DNA of 61,580 nucleotides. Origin: Thermoflexus sp042408815. Its GTDB lineage: Bacteria > Chloroflexota > Anaerolineae > Thermoflexales > Thermoflexaceae. A program made the position numbers and the translations under genes. The notes under the pieces were generated by a model that ran no database searches, was not told the DNA's origin, and saw only the letters and a list, made by a program, of their open reading frames with translations. The DNA lies in NCBI RefSeq assembly GCF_042408815.1, contig NZ_JBHOQR010000012.1:1-61580 (forward strand), given 5' to 3'. Positions 50,671 to 59,242 of the stretch are shown here, piece by piece; position 1 is the first letter of the stretch, and every line of letters begins with the position of its first letter.

Positions 50671-51330
50671 ATGCGATTCCGAGATCGGAAAGATGCGGGA
50701 CAGCGGCTGGCGGAGGCGCTGCGAGATCTGGAGCCGGAGGCTCGAGCGGGTCAGGTGGTGGTGATGGGGATCCCCCGGGGGGGCGTGGTGGTGGCCTATG
50801 AGGTGGCCCGCGCCCTTCAGGCGCCCCTGGATGTGGTTCTCTCCCATAAGCTGGGCGCCCCTGGGAACCCGGAGCTGGCCATTGGCGCCGTGGCGGAAGA
50901 TGGAACCCTCTGGGTGGATCCTCGGGCGATCGCGGAGCTGGAGGTCTCGCCGGCTTACATGGAGGAAGAAGTCCGCCGTCAACAGGAGGAGCTCCGGCGG
51001 CGGTCTGCCCTCTTTCGTGGCGCCCGGCCGCCGATCCCGGTGGAGGGTCGGACGGTGGTGGTGGTCGATGATGGGATTGCGACGGGAGCGACGATGCGAG
51101 TCAGCCTGCGCTCTCTGCGGAACCGAGGGGCCAGGCGTCTGATAGTGGCCGCTCCGGTGGCCCCGCCGGAGATACTCCCGCGGGTGGAGACCGAGGCGGA
51201 CGCGGTGGTTGTGCTTTACACGCCGGCGCTGTTCTGGGCCGTCGGTGCTTTCTATGAACAATTCGACCAGGTGCCGGATGAAGAGGTGGTGGCTCTCCTG
51301 GAAGAAGCGATTGCCTGGGGACGGAAATAG
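50671..51330 (+). CDS. Phosphoribosyltransferase domain protein
   Basis: 219 residues. The 13-residue PRTase motif VVVVDDGIATGAT is intact, preceded by MGIPRGGVVVA and LSHKLGAPGNPELAIG. This subgroup of stand-alone PRTases of unknown substrate often sits next to dienelactone hydrolases or esterases. The ATG at 50671 has GGAGG five bases upstream; the ATG at 50659 is less well spaced. Its stop TAG is directly followed by the Nudix start. Confidence 0.9.
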   Translation: MRFRDRKDAGQRLAEALRDLEPEARAGQVVVMGIPRGGVVVAYEVARALQAPLDVVLSHKLGAPGNPELAIGAVAEDGTLWVDPRAIAELEVSPAYMEEEVRRQQEELRRRSALFRGARPPIPVEGRTVVVVDDGIATGATMRVSLRSLRNRGARRLIVAAPVAPPEILPRVETEADAVVVLYTPALFWAVGAFYEQFDQVPDEEVVALLEEAIAWGRK

Positions 51331-51993
51331 ATGGCGGAACGCACGAAACCCTCTCTCCAAGAACTCATTCAAAAGCTTCGGGAGCGGCTGGCCCGGCCGC
51401 TTCCTGGCGCTCCTGCCCAGTGGGAGATGGCCCCTCCGTATCGACGGGCATGGACGGAGCGTCTGAGTGAGGAGCTATCACGGGCCCGCGCGGCTGCGGT
51501 GCTGATCCTGCTCTACCCGAATGGTCCGGATCTGGCCTTCCCGCTTACCCGGCGGACCTTCCATGTGGCTTATCACAAGGGCCAGATTTCCCTCCCCGGG
51601 GGAGCATGTGAGCCGGGAGAATCTCCGGCGGAGGCTGCCCTTCGAGAGACCGAGGAGGAGCTGGGCCCCCTAGACGATCCGGTGGAGCTTCTGGGTTCCC
51701 TCACACCCCTTTTTGTCCCCCCCAGCGGCTTCATGGTGCATCCGGTGATCGGCTGTCTCCCCAGGCGCCCCATATTTCGTCCCGCTCCGATCGAGGTAGC
51801 CGAAGTGCTGGAGGCTACCCTCTCCTGGCTCCTGGATCCCCGTCATCAGGGGGAGGAGGAGCGGGAAGTCGATGGGGTGCGCTGGCGGATCCCGGTATTT
51901 CGTCTGGGGGATCACACGATCTGGGGGGCCACCGCGATGATCCTGGCCGAATTCCGGGCCATCGTGCGGGAAGTACTGGCTTCCCCAACGTGA
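51331..51993 (+). CDS. Nudix hydrolase, CoA pyrophosphatase-like
   Basis: 220 residues. The Nudix box GACEPGESPAEAALRETEEE is intact, preceded by the LPGG-type segment and the upstream FPLTRRTFHVAYHKGQISLP block typical of the CoA/NUDT7-like subgroup. It would cleave CoA or related nucleoside diphosphate derivatives in the presence of Mg. It is translationally coupled to the phosphoribosyltransferase (TAGATG). Confidence 0.9.
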   Translation: MAERTKPSLQELIQKLRERLARPLPGAPAQWEMAPPYRRAWTERLSEELSRARAAAVLILLYPNGPDLAFPLTRRTFHVAYHKGQISLPGGACEPGESPAEAALRETEEELGPLDDPVELLGSLTPLFVPPSGFMVHPVIGCLPRRPIFRPAPIEVAEVLEATLSWLLDPRHQGEEEREVDGVRWRIPVFRLGDHTIWGATAMILAEFRAIVREVLASPT

Positions 51994-52018
51994 GGAACAG
52001 GATATCCGCCACCGGGCT

Positions 52019-52038
52019 CCTCTTCCAACAGGAAGAGG
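52019..52038. other. Short perfect hairpin after the Nudix gene
   Basis: CCTCTTCC-AACA-GGAAGAGG, 26 bases past the Nudix stop. There is no U-tract on either strand; possible transcript end or processing site. Confidence 0.4.
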
Positions 52039-52238
52039 CCGGCTGCATCATGCCTGGGAGGTTTCCACGTCTAAAGCGTCCATGAGAAAATCAATCAGCT
52101 GCATCGGAATCCAGCCATGAGGAACAGGGAAAATCATCCGGGTGCTGGGGCCGTTTTTGGCGATCTTTCATTTCCTGCGGAGATCCAACCGGAAGAACGG
52201 CGCATCGCACGACTGCTGCTTCTAGGAGGAGGGATCCC

Positions 52239-53621
52239 ATGACCTGGCTTATCATCCATGGGACCGTTTGTACCATGGAAGATCCGCCCCGGGTGATCGA
52301 GGACGGGGCAGTGGCGATCGAGGGAGATCGTGTGGGGATGATCGGGACTACGGCGGAGGTGCGAGCGCGCTATCCGGATGCGGAGGCCATGGATGCCCGC
52401 GGGCAGTTGATCCTTCCAGGGAGCCTGTGTGCCCACACGCATTTCTATGGGGCCTTTGCACGAGGGATGCCTCTCTATGATGAGCCCCCATCGAATTTCC
52501 CTCAGATCCTCCGCCGGCTCTGGTGGCGTCTGGATCGAGCCCTGGATGAGAAGGCAGTCCGCCTTTCCGCCATGGTTTGTCTGATCGATGCGATCCGTCA
52601 CGGCACCACCACACTGATCGATCATCATGCCAGCCCTTCCTGCATCGATGGCTCTCTGGACATCATCGCGGAGGCGGTGATAGAGGCCGGCCTACGGGTT
52701 TGCCTCTGCTATGAGGTGTCCGATCGCAACGGCCCGGAAGGGGCGAGAGCGGGGATCCGGGAGAACGTCCGTTTCCTCCGGCGGGTTCGAGAATGGCGGG
52801 CCAGCGGGGATCCTCGGGGTGCCTTCCTGGCGGCCTCCTTCGGACTTCACGCCGCCTTCACCATCGGTCCCGAGACCATGGAGCAGGCGGTTGCGGAAGC
52901 TCGGGCACTGGGGACGGGTTTCCATATTCATGTGGCCGAGGATGCGGTGGATGAGGGGCACAGCCTGACGGTCTACGGGGTGCGAACAGTGGAACGGCTG
53001 GCCCGCGATGGGGTGCTGGGCCCGCAGACGCTATGTGCGCACTGCGTGCATGTCGACGCCTCGGAGATTGATCTGTTGGCTCGCACGGAGAGCAAAGTCA
53101 GCCATCAGCCCCGTTCGAACATGAACAACGCGGTCGGGGTGGCGCCGGTGGGAGCGATGCGGAAGGCGGGCGTGACGGTCGGATTGGGGAACGATGGGTT
53201 CTCCAACAATATGTTTGCGGAGATGAAGACCGCTTACCTGGTCCATAAAGTTCACGCCCGCGACCCCCGGGCCATGGGAGCAGAGGAAGTGGTGGCCATG
53301 GCATACCGGGAGAACGCCCGCATCGCCTCCCTTTTCTGGCCTCATCCCGTAGGGATTCTGGCGCCGGGCGCCTATGCAGATATCATCCTTCTGGACTACC
53401 GGCCTTACACGCCTTTCACAAAGGAGAATCTGCCCTGGCATCTGATCTTCGGCGTGGATGGCTCCCATGTGACCACGACCATTTGCGGAGGGCGGATTCT
53501 GATGAAAGATCGGCAGTTGCTGACGCTCGACGAGGAACGGATCGCCGCGGAGGCCCGCGCCCATGCGCCCCGGATCTGGGAGCGCTTTCGGGAGATTGTG
53601 GAGTCGGAGCGAAGCCTCTGA
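52239..53621 (+). CDS. Amidohydrolase, SsnA/TrzN-like aminohydrolase
   Basis: 460 residues of the metal-dependent amidohydrolase superfamily. HTHFYGAFARG is the first His pair, HVAED and CAHCVHV supply further His residues, and VGLGNDGFSNN the metal Asp, the SsnA/MtaD/TrzN pattern. It would deaminate or hydrolyse a cyclic amidine or related compound; the natural substrate is unknown, and in other bacteria ssnA sits with xanthine/purine genes, which are absent here. AGGAGG precedes the ATG. Confidence 0.88.
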   Translation: MTWLIIHGTVCTMEDPPRVIEDGAVAIEGDRVGMIGTTAEVRARYPDAEAMDARGQLILPGSLCAHTHFYGAFARGMPLYDEPPSNFPQILRRLWWRLDRALDEKAVRLSAMVCLIDAIRHGTTTLIDHHASPSCIDGSLDIIAEAVIEAGLRVCLCYEVSDRNGPEGARAGIRENVRFLRRVREWRASGDPRGAFLAASFGLHAAFTIGPETMEQAVAEARALGTGFHIHVAEDAVDEGHSLTVYGVRTVERLARDGVLGPQTLCAHCVHVDASEIDLLARTESKVSHQPRSNMNNAVGVAPVGAMRKAGVTVGLGNDGFSNNMFAEMKTAYLVHKVHARDPRAMGAEEVVAMAYRENARIASLFWPHPVGILAPGAYADIILLDYRPYTPFTKENLPWHLIFGVDGSHVTTTICGGRILMKDRQLLTLDEERIAAEARAHAPRIWERFREIVESERSL

Positions 53622-53692
53622 AGGCTCAGGAACAGGGGAATCGAGGAAGCAGGTTTCTCTGGATCATCAACCTGTAGAGGTGGAAGGATCCA

Positions 53693-54598
53693 ATGCGGAT
53701 TCGGGTGCGTGTTCCAGCGACCACCGCGAACCTGGGCCCGGGTTTTGATGGGATGGGGCTGGCGCTGGGTCTCTATAACGAGATCGAAGCCGAGCCGGCC
53801 TCCGCCCTGGAGGTCATTGTGGAAGGGGAGGGCGCGGATCTCCTTCCCCGTGATGGGGCCAATCGGGTGGTGCGCGCGGCGGCGGCGCTGTTCGAGCGGA
53901 TGGGATCCGCGCTTCCGCCGATGCGTCTGCGTTGCCGCAACCGGATCCCCCTCATGTCCGGCCTCGGATCCAGCGCGGCGGCCGTAGTCGGGGGGCTGGC
54001 CCTGGCTCAGGCCTGGATGGGACGGCTGGATCCGCCGGAGGTCCTGCTGGAGATAGCGACCGTGCTGGAGGGTCACCCGGATAACGTGGCGCCGGCGCTG
54101 TTGGGAGGGCTGGCGCTGGTTGCGCGGGATGAGGATGGGCTGATCGCGGCCCGCGTTCCCATCCCCCCCATGCGGGTGGCGCTGGCTCTCCCGGGCGTTA
54201 CCGTATCCACCGAGATGGCTCGCCGCCTGCTTCCCGCTCACGTGTCTTTAGCCGATGTGGTCTTCCAGATCGGCCATGTGGCGCTCCTGGTCCACGCCTT
54301 TCGGGAGGGCGATTGGGGGTTGCTGGGCCGAGCGATGCGGGATCGGCTGCATGAGCCCTACCGGGCGCAGCTGATCCCAGGTTATGAGCGGGCGGTGGCG
54401 GCCGCGCGGGCCGCGGGAGCGGCGGCGGTATGCATCAGCGGGTCGGGCCCAGCCCTCGCCGCGTTCGCTCCGGAGGGCCATGAGGCGATCGCCGCGGCGA
54501 TGGCGGCTGCGTTTGCAGAGGCCGGCATCCCGGCGCGCACCTGGGTGGTGGAAGTCGATGGGGATGGGGTTCAGGTGGAGGTCGAGCCGGGGGAATAG
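53693..54598 (+). CDS. thrB: Homoserine kinase
   Basis: 301 residues of the GHMP kinase family. RVPATTANLGPGFDGMGLAL at the start and PLMSGLGSSAAAVVGG (ATP loop) identify ThrB; EGHPDNVAPALLGG and ISGSGPALAAF complete the fold. It phosphorylates homoserine for threonine synthesis. thrC and hom are not adjacent, unlike the common thr operon. AAGGA precedes the ATG. Confidence 0.95.
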   Translation: MRIRVRVPATTANLGPGFDGMGLALGLYNEIEAEPASALEVIVEGEGADLLPRDGANRVVRAAAALFERMGSALPPMRLRCRNRIPLMSGLGSSAAAVVGGLALAQAWMGRLDPPEVLLEIATVLEGHPDNVAPALLGGLALVARDEDGLIAARVPIPPMRVALALPGVTVSTEMARRLLPAHVSLADVVFQIGHVALLVHAFREGDWGLLGRAMRDRLHEPYRAQLIPGYERAVAAARAAGAAAVCISGSGPALAAFAPEGHEAIAAAMAAAFAEAGIPARTWVVEVDGDGVQVEVEPGE

Positions 54599-54695
54599 CG
54601 GATCGAACCCTGCTTTACAGCACGGGGAAGGGGAGGGTGGGGTCGGGCGCTGAGAGTTTTCATATACCCCATCAGCTCAATCGGAGGGAAAAGCG

Positions 54696-55235
54696 ATGGG
54701 ATTTCTCAGACGGCTGTGGGGAGCGTTCAAGAACATCGCCATTCTGTTCTCCTTCACCGTAAACCTGATTCTGGTCATCGTGTTGGCTCTGCTCTACTTG
54801 CAGCTGTCCTCCCTGAAGTCCACGGTGAACCAAACGGTGGGGCGTCTGGAGGAGATCGCGCAGGATCTTGGAAGCACCCACATCTCCACCACCATCCCCA
54901 TCCGGCAATCGGTCCCTGTGGCCTTTGAACTCCCGGTTCAGCAGGATACGGTGGTGGTGACGCTGGCGCCGGTGCCCATCACCACGGTGGCGACGTTCCA
55001 GCTGCCCGGGGGCGGGGGCACGATCAACGGGACGGTCTTTATCCATCTGCCTGCAGGCACCCGTCTTCCGGTGCGGTTGAATATGACGGTTCCGGTTCGC
55101 ACGCAAATCGGGGTGAGCTTCGATCAGCCGGTGGACATCGCCCTGGGCGCTTCAGGGCTGGACCCGGTGGTGGGGAAGCTGCTCCTGCTCCTGAAGGATC
55201 TCAAGGCGTTGCTGGACATGATCCCAGGGCCATAG
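54696..55235 (+). CDS. Membrane-anchored protein with beta-rich extracytoplasmic part
   Basis: 179 residues. A single N-terminal membrane helix (ILFSFTVNLILVIVLALLYL) is followed by a Ser/Thr/Val/Pro-rich region of short strands (PVAFELPVQQDTVVVTL, GGGTINGTVFIHLPAGTRLP, RLNMTVPVRTQIGV). A family assignment is not possible; the pattern suggests an exported beta-sandwich of a type common in this phylum. GGAGGGAAAAGCG precedes the ATG. Confidence 0.65.
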   Translation: MGFLRRLWGAFKNIAILFSFTVNLILVIVLALLYLQLSSLKSTVNQTVGRLEEIAQDLGSTHISTTIPIRQSVPVAFELPVQQDTVVVTLAPVPITTVATFQLPGGGGTINGTVFIHLPAGTRLPVRLNMTVPVRTQIGVSFDQPVDIALGASGLDPVVGKLLLLLKDLKALLDMIPGP

Positions 55236-55311
55236 GGGCGGGCGAGGGGTGTGGTGGCCGAGGCGGGGAGCGATAGAAGCTCATATCCTTCATCACTCAG
55301 GGTCTAATGGG

Positions 55312-55857
55312 ATGCAGTTGCGCACCCATATTGTCACGGGAGGTGTGATCGGCTTCTGGATCGGCGGACCCCTGGGAGGTGCGCTGGGGGCCTTCTCCGG
55401 CGCGATCCCGGATGTGGATCTGGATGTGGGCTCTGTGGCGCGCGGGGCACGGAGGCTGGGGGCGCTGGCCATCGTCGGAGGCGCGCTGGGGGGGTATCTG
55501 CTGCGATCTCCATGGATAGCCGGGATCGGCCTGGGAAGTGGTTTCCTGCTGTGGATGTTGATCCGCCTCCCCCATCGGGGGCCCACGCATTCCCTTGCTC
55601 TGGCGGTCCTCTGGAGCCTTCTGGGCGCGCTGCTCTGGAAGGAACCCCGGCTGGCCGGGGCATGGGCTGCGGGATATCTCTCCCATCTGTTGCTGGATGC
55701 GCTCACGCCCCAGGGGATCCCCTGGCTGTGGCCGCTCTCCACCAGGCGCCTGCGCCTGGCATGCTGGCGGACCGGATCGTTGTGGGATCATGGGATCCTG
55801 TTGCTCAGCGGGATCGCCGGGTTGGGGCTCCTGGGCTGGCATCTGCTGAACGGATGA
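55312..55857 (+). CDS. Membrane-bound metal-dependent hydrolase (YdjM-like)
   Basis: 181 residues. RTHIVTGG, AIPDVDLDVG, LPHRGPTHSLAL and GYLSHLLLDALTPQG supply the His/Asp set of the YdjM/DUF457 family; four membrane helices are seen. Substrate unknown. Start uncertain: the ATG at 55312 matches the family but lacks a clear ribosome site; a GTG at 55249 would add 21 residues. It is related to, but not a close copy of, the protein at 7753. Confidence 0.8.
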   Translation: MQLRTHIVTGGVIGFWIGGPLGGALGAFSGAIPDVDLDVGSVARGARRLGALAIVGGALGGYLLRSPWIAGIGLGSGFLLWMLIRLPHRGPTHSLALAVLWSLLGALLWKEPRLAGAWAAGYLSHLLLDALTPQGIPWLWPLSTRRLRLACWRTGSLWDHGILLLSGIAGLGLLGWHLLNG

Positions 55858-55872
55858 TAGGGGGGAAATGGC

Positions 55873-56757
55873 GTGAAGGTGACGAGCTCCCCTCCGATCT
55901 GCGATTATGAAGCGACCGACTACGAGGCCTTCTGGCAGGCGGGCCGCACCTATGAGGACCTGGCGGAGCGGATCGCACTGCGGGCGCTCTTGCCGCCGCG
56001 GGGCCATCGGCTGGTGGAGATCGGCGCGGGCTTTGGACGGCTGGCCGATTTATACGGCGGCTACGAAGAGGTGTATCTCCTGGATTACGCGCGGACGCAG
56101 GTGGAAGCCGCCCGGCGGCGCTGGGGGCACGACCCGCGGTTCCGCTTCGTGGTGGGCGATCTATACCGCCTGCCTTTCATGCCTGGCTCCTTCGATACCA
56201 TTGTGATGGTCCGGGTGATTCATCATGTCCAGGATGTGCCCCGCGCCCTCAAGGGGATCCACGAAATCCTGCAGCCGGGAGGCGCGTTCGTTCTGGAGTT
56301 TGCCAACAAGCGTCACCTGAAGGCCATCCTCCGTTACGCCCTGGGCGCTCAGTCTTGGTCGCCCTTCTCGCTGGAGCCCGTGGAGTTCGCCCCGCTCCAT
56401 TTCGATTTCCATCCTGCCTGGATGCGCGCCCGGCTGGAAGAGGCGGGCTTCCGGATCCGGCGGGAACGGGCGGTGTCGCACTTCCGGCATCCGTGGCTGA
56501 AGCGCCTGATCCCTGCCCCTTGGCTGGCCCGAATGGACGGCTGGGTGCAGGAGATCGGCGCCCTCTGGAAGCTGACGCCCAGCATCTTCGTTCAGGCGGA
56601 GGCAGGATCTGGAGAGCATGTGACCGGGGATGGGTTCTGGCGCTGCCCCCTTTGCCGGCTCCCGGCTCCCGAGGAGGAGGGAGCGGTGGTCTGCCCGGCG
56701 GGCCATCGATGGCCCCGGGAAGGTTCGCTTTATGTCATGCGCCCGATGGGAGGATGA
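55873..56757 (+). CDS. SAM-dependent methyltransferase with zinc-ribbon tail
   Basis: 294 residues. EIGAGFGRLADLY (SAM motif I), VVGDLYRLPFMPGSFDTIVM and HHVQDVPRALKGIHEILQPG mark a class I methyltransferase. Residues 256-290 add a small Cys-rich tail (RCPLCRLPAP, VVCPAGHRWP) that resembles a Trm112-type zinc ribbon fused in cis. The GTG start has GGGGGGAAA upstream. The substrate (small molecule, quinone or tRNA) cannot be told. Confidence 0.82.
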   Translation: MKVTSSPPICDYEATDYEAFWQAGRTYEDLAERIALRALLPPRGHRLVEIGAGFGRLADLYGGYEEVYLLDYARTQVEAARRRWGHDPRFRFVVGDLYRLPFMPGSFDTIVMVRVIHHVQDVPRALKGIHEILQPGGAFVLEFANKRHLKAILRYALGAQSWSPFSLEPVEFAPLHFDFHPAWMRARLEEAGFRIRRERAVSHFRHPWLKRLIPAPWLARMDGWVQEIGALWKLTPSIFVQAEAGSGEHVTGDGFWRCPLCRLPAPEEEGAVVCPAGHRWPREGSLYVMRPMGG

Positions 56758-56791
56758 GGGTGCCGAGGGCCGCTTATGGAACCTGGGGCAC

Positions 56792-56846
56792 GCCGGTAGG
56801 AGCAGGGGCTTTCGTCCCGACAAATGTCGCCGCTAAAGCGGCTCCT
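56792..56846. repeat. Head-to-head REP pair (BIME-like)
   Basis: Two units face each other: GGTAGGAGCAGGGGCTTT to GTCCCGACA on the plus strand and, after AAT, the complement of AAGGAGCCGCTTTAGCGGCG. Both carry the GGAGC...GCTTT...GAC core seen at 23.45, 35.96 and 45.91 kb. It lies between the convergent methyltransferase and comEC genes. Confidence 0.55.
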
Positions 56847-56876
56847 TCCCTTCTTTAGTCGGCACAGTCCGGGATC

Positions 56877-59057
56877 TCATGGGCCTGCCCCTATCCACCA
56901 GATCCTTCCATCCGTTGCGGCGGCGATCCACCGGTGGTCCTGGGCGCGCCAGACGTGACGTAACCCGGAGACCGCGCCGGCCGCTCCCCCAGCAGGCGTT
57001 CCCCCCACCAGAAGCCCCCAAGCGTTCACCTGCCGGGCCACGGCCAGCCCTCGGCGCTCTTCCCCCATCACAAAAACCAAATCGGCGAAGGTCCCTTCTT
57101 CAACCCTGCGGTGGTCGGTGATCAGCGCCCGCTGCCCTCCCATCTCCAGGATCCATCCGCCATCGATCGTGCGCAGGGTTACCCTTCCCATCCCGACCTG
57201 TAATCCCGGCGGGATGGGTGTTTCTCCTCCCAGGACATGGCGAACCGGATAACGGCCTTTCAGAGTGTTCACGCTGCGCATTGCTCCCTCCCCCTGGAGG
57301 ATGACAAGATCCAGGCGACGGTCGAACGGTCCCAGCCAGCGCCCCAACTCCCCAACGGGAGGATCCCCGGAGCCATCCAGCCATAGCACCCGATGCCCCT
57401 CCGGGGTCTCCAGAAGGAGGGCATGACCTCCCTCAAAGAGCACCAACCGCGTCCGACCGTCCGGCAAGTAGGTGAACGCGATGCTGGTCAGCGCCCCGAT
57501 GAGGCCGAGGATGCGCAGAGCCGGTTGATAGGGCTGGAGACGGGCGATCAGATCGGTCCAGGGAACGCCCCAGGCGCGAAGAAGCAGGAACGCCAGCGCG
57601 CTTCCATAGAAAAGCAGCATCCCTGCCAGGTAACCGGGGGCGACGCGCACCGTTGCCAGGGGCCATCGGGCGGTCAGATCGGCGATGCGGATCGTCCAGG
57701 CGAGAGGCCACCAGACGGCCCAGCCCAGGGGCGCGGCCAGGCGGCCGACCAGCGCCGCGCCAATGGCGGCGGGGATCCCCAAGGCCATCACGAAGGGTTG
57801 CATGGGGAGGGTCAGGAGATTGGCGAGAGGAGCGATCAGGGAGAGCTCCCGGAAATGATACAGCATCAGGGGCGCGGTGGCGATCTGGGCTGCCAGGGAG
57901 ACCAGGAGGGCCTCTCGGAAGATCTCCACCAGCGTCGCGGCCTGGGGATCCCGGAACAAATGGGCGGTTTGAACGTGGGCCCATTGCTCCAGCAGCGGGG
58001 CCAGGAAGAGCAATCCCAAGGTCGCGGCGAAGCTTAGCTGGAAGCCGATATCCTCCATTGCCGCTGGATCCCAGAGGGTCATCAGGAAAGCGGAGAGGCT
58101 CAGGGCGTTGAGGGCGTCGCTGCTGCGCCCCAACATCCAGGCGATCACGGTGAGGGATCCCATAATCGAGGCGCGCACCACGGAGGCCGAAGCGCCGACG
58201 AAAAGGGCATATACGGGGATCAGAACCAGGGTTGCCCAGAGGGCGATCCGTCGACCCAGGAGCCGGGTGAAGATCGTTAAGGAGAGAGCGGTGAGCAGGG
58301 TGATGTTATAACCGGAGATCGCGACGATGTGACTGAGGCCGGAGCGGGCGAAGGCCTGTTCGACCTCCCACGGAATGCTGCTTTCATCCCCCAGCAGGAT
58401 GCCGATGAGCAACCCCGCCTCCGGATCCGGGAGGATCTCCCGCAGGCGTGTCCGGGCATATCCGCGCGCCCGGTAGAGCAGTCCGAGCAGGGGATTTCCC
58501 TCGCTGGATCGCAGGCGGGTCCATTCCCGGGCTCGGAAGATGCCCAGGACCCCCTGCCGGGCCAGAACAGCCCGTCGATCGACGCCAGCGCTGACCGGAA
58601 GGGGGCCCGCGCGTCCGGTCAAGCGGATCCGATCTCCATACTCCGGGCGGCCCTGAGGGAGATCTACCTGAAGGAGGCCGTCCCCGCCGTCTGGGCGGAA
58701 GCGGAAGCGGGATCCCGCGCCGCGTTCAGCCGGGTCATTGACCACGACCCCCTCCAGGGTGAGCTCTGCCCCCTCCTCCACGGCTGTGGCCACCGGCGGG
58801 GGGAGGGATGGGATCGGGCGCAGGGTTTCCCGGAGCGCGCCGAGGAGAAGGATCAGAAAAAGAAAGGGGAGACGCCGGCCTCCGGAATCGGGGAAGCGGA
58901 GCCCGATGGCTGTCACGGCCGGGAGCATCCAGATCAGGAAAAACAGGGTCCAGCGTGGGAATAGATCCTCGCCGGGCAGGAGGTTCCGGGCGAGGAACAG
59001 CCCTATCAGCCACGCCAGAGCGGGCAGGAAGAGTGGCGCGCCGTGAAGATCCGGCAT
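56877..59057 (-). CDS. comEC: ComEC/Rec2-type DNA uptake channel
   Basis: 726 residues. DUF4131-like N-terminus (helices at 25-75), OB-like segment (LTLEGVVVNDPAERG), then the competence domain: IGILLGDESSIPWEVEQAF, FARSGLSHIVAISGYNITLL and MGSLTVIAWMLGRSSDALNA, with about eight helices. The C-terminal 220 residues have the metallo-beta-lactamase layout (FEGGHALLLETPEGHRVLWL) but the HxHxDH metal motif is absent where it should follow the LDLVIL strand. It should still form a DNA channel; the nuclease function is doubtful. No comEA is adjacent. The ATG at 59057 is preferred over the TTG at 59114. Confidence 0.9.
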   Translation of the reverse strand: MPDLHGAPLFLPALAWLIGLFLARNLLPGEDLFPRWTLFFLIWMLPAVTAIGLRFPDSGGRRLPFLFLILLLGALRETLRPIPSLPPPVATAVEEGAELTLEGVVVNDPAERGAGSRFRFRPDGGDGLLQVDLPQGRPEYGDRIRLTGRAGPLPVSAGVDRRAVLARQGVLGIFRAREWTRLRSSEGNPLLGLLYRARGYARTRLREILPDPEAGLLIGILLGDESSIPWEVEQAFARSGLSHIVAISGYNITLLTALSLTIFTRLLGRRIALWATLVLIPVYALFVGASASVVRASIMGSLTVIAWMLGRSSDALNALSLSAFLMTLWDPAAMEDIGFQLSFAATLGLLFLAPLLEQWAHVQTAHLFRDPQAATLVEIFREALLVSLAAQIATAPLMLYHFRELSLIAPLANLLTLPMQPFVMALGIPAAIGAALVGRLAAPLGWAVWWPLAWTIRIADLTARWPLATVRVAPGYLAGMLLFYGSALAFLLLRAWGVPWTDLIARLQPYQPALRILGLIGALTSIAFTYLPDGRTRLVLFEGGHALLLETPEGHRVLWLDGSGDPPVGELGRWLGPFDRRLDLVILQGEGAMRSVNTLKGRYPVRHVLGGETPIPPGLQVGMGRVTLRTIDGGWILEMGGQRALITDHRRVEEGTFADLVFVMGEERRGLAVARQVNAWGLLVGGTPAGGAAGAVSGLRHVWRAQDHRWIAAATDGRIWWIGAGP

Positions 59058-59242
59058 CGCCGGTTGTTGTCCTTCGAAGGATCCATGGGATTCCACGGGC
59101 AGTGGGACCTTCAACGCTGAGGTTCGTGGGATATCGCCTCAAGCAAGGGGCGGTGCCTTTGCGTCGATGGGAAATCGGCCTCCAGGTGTTGCGCGCCAGC
59201 GATCCACCGGTTTCTTTTGCGAAGAGGTGACCGGGAGTCCGA

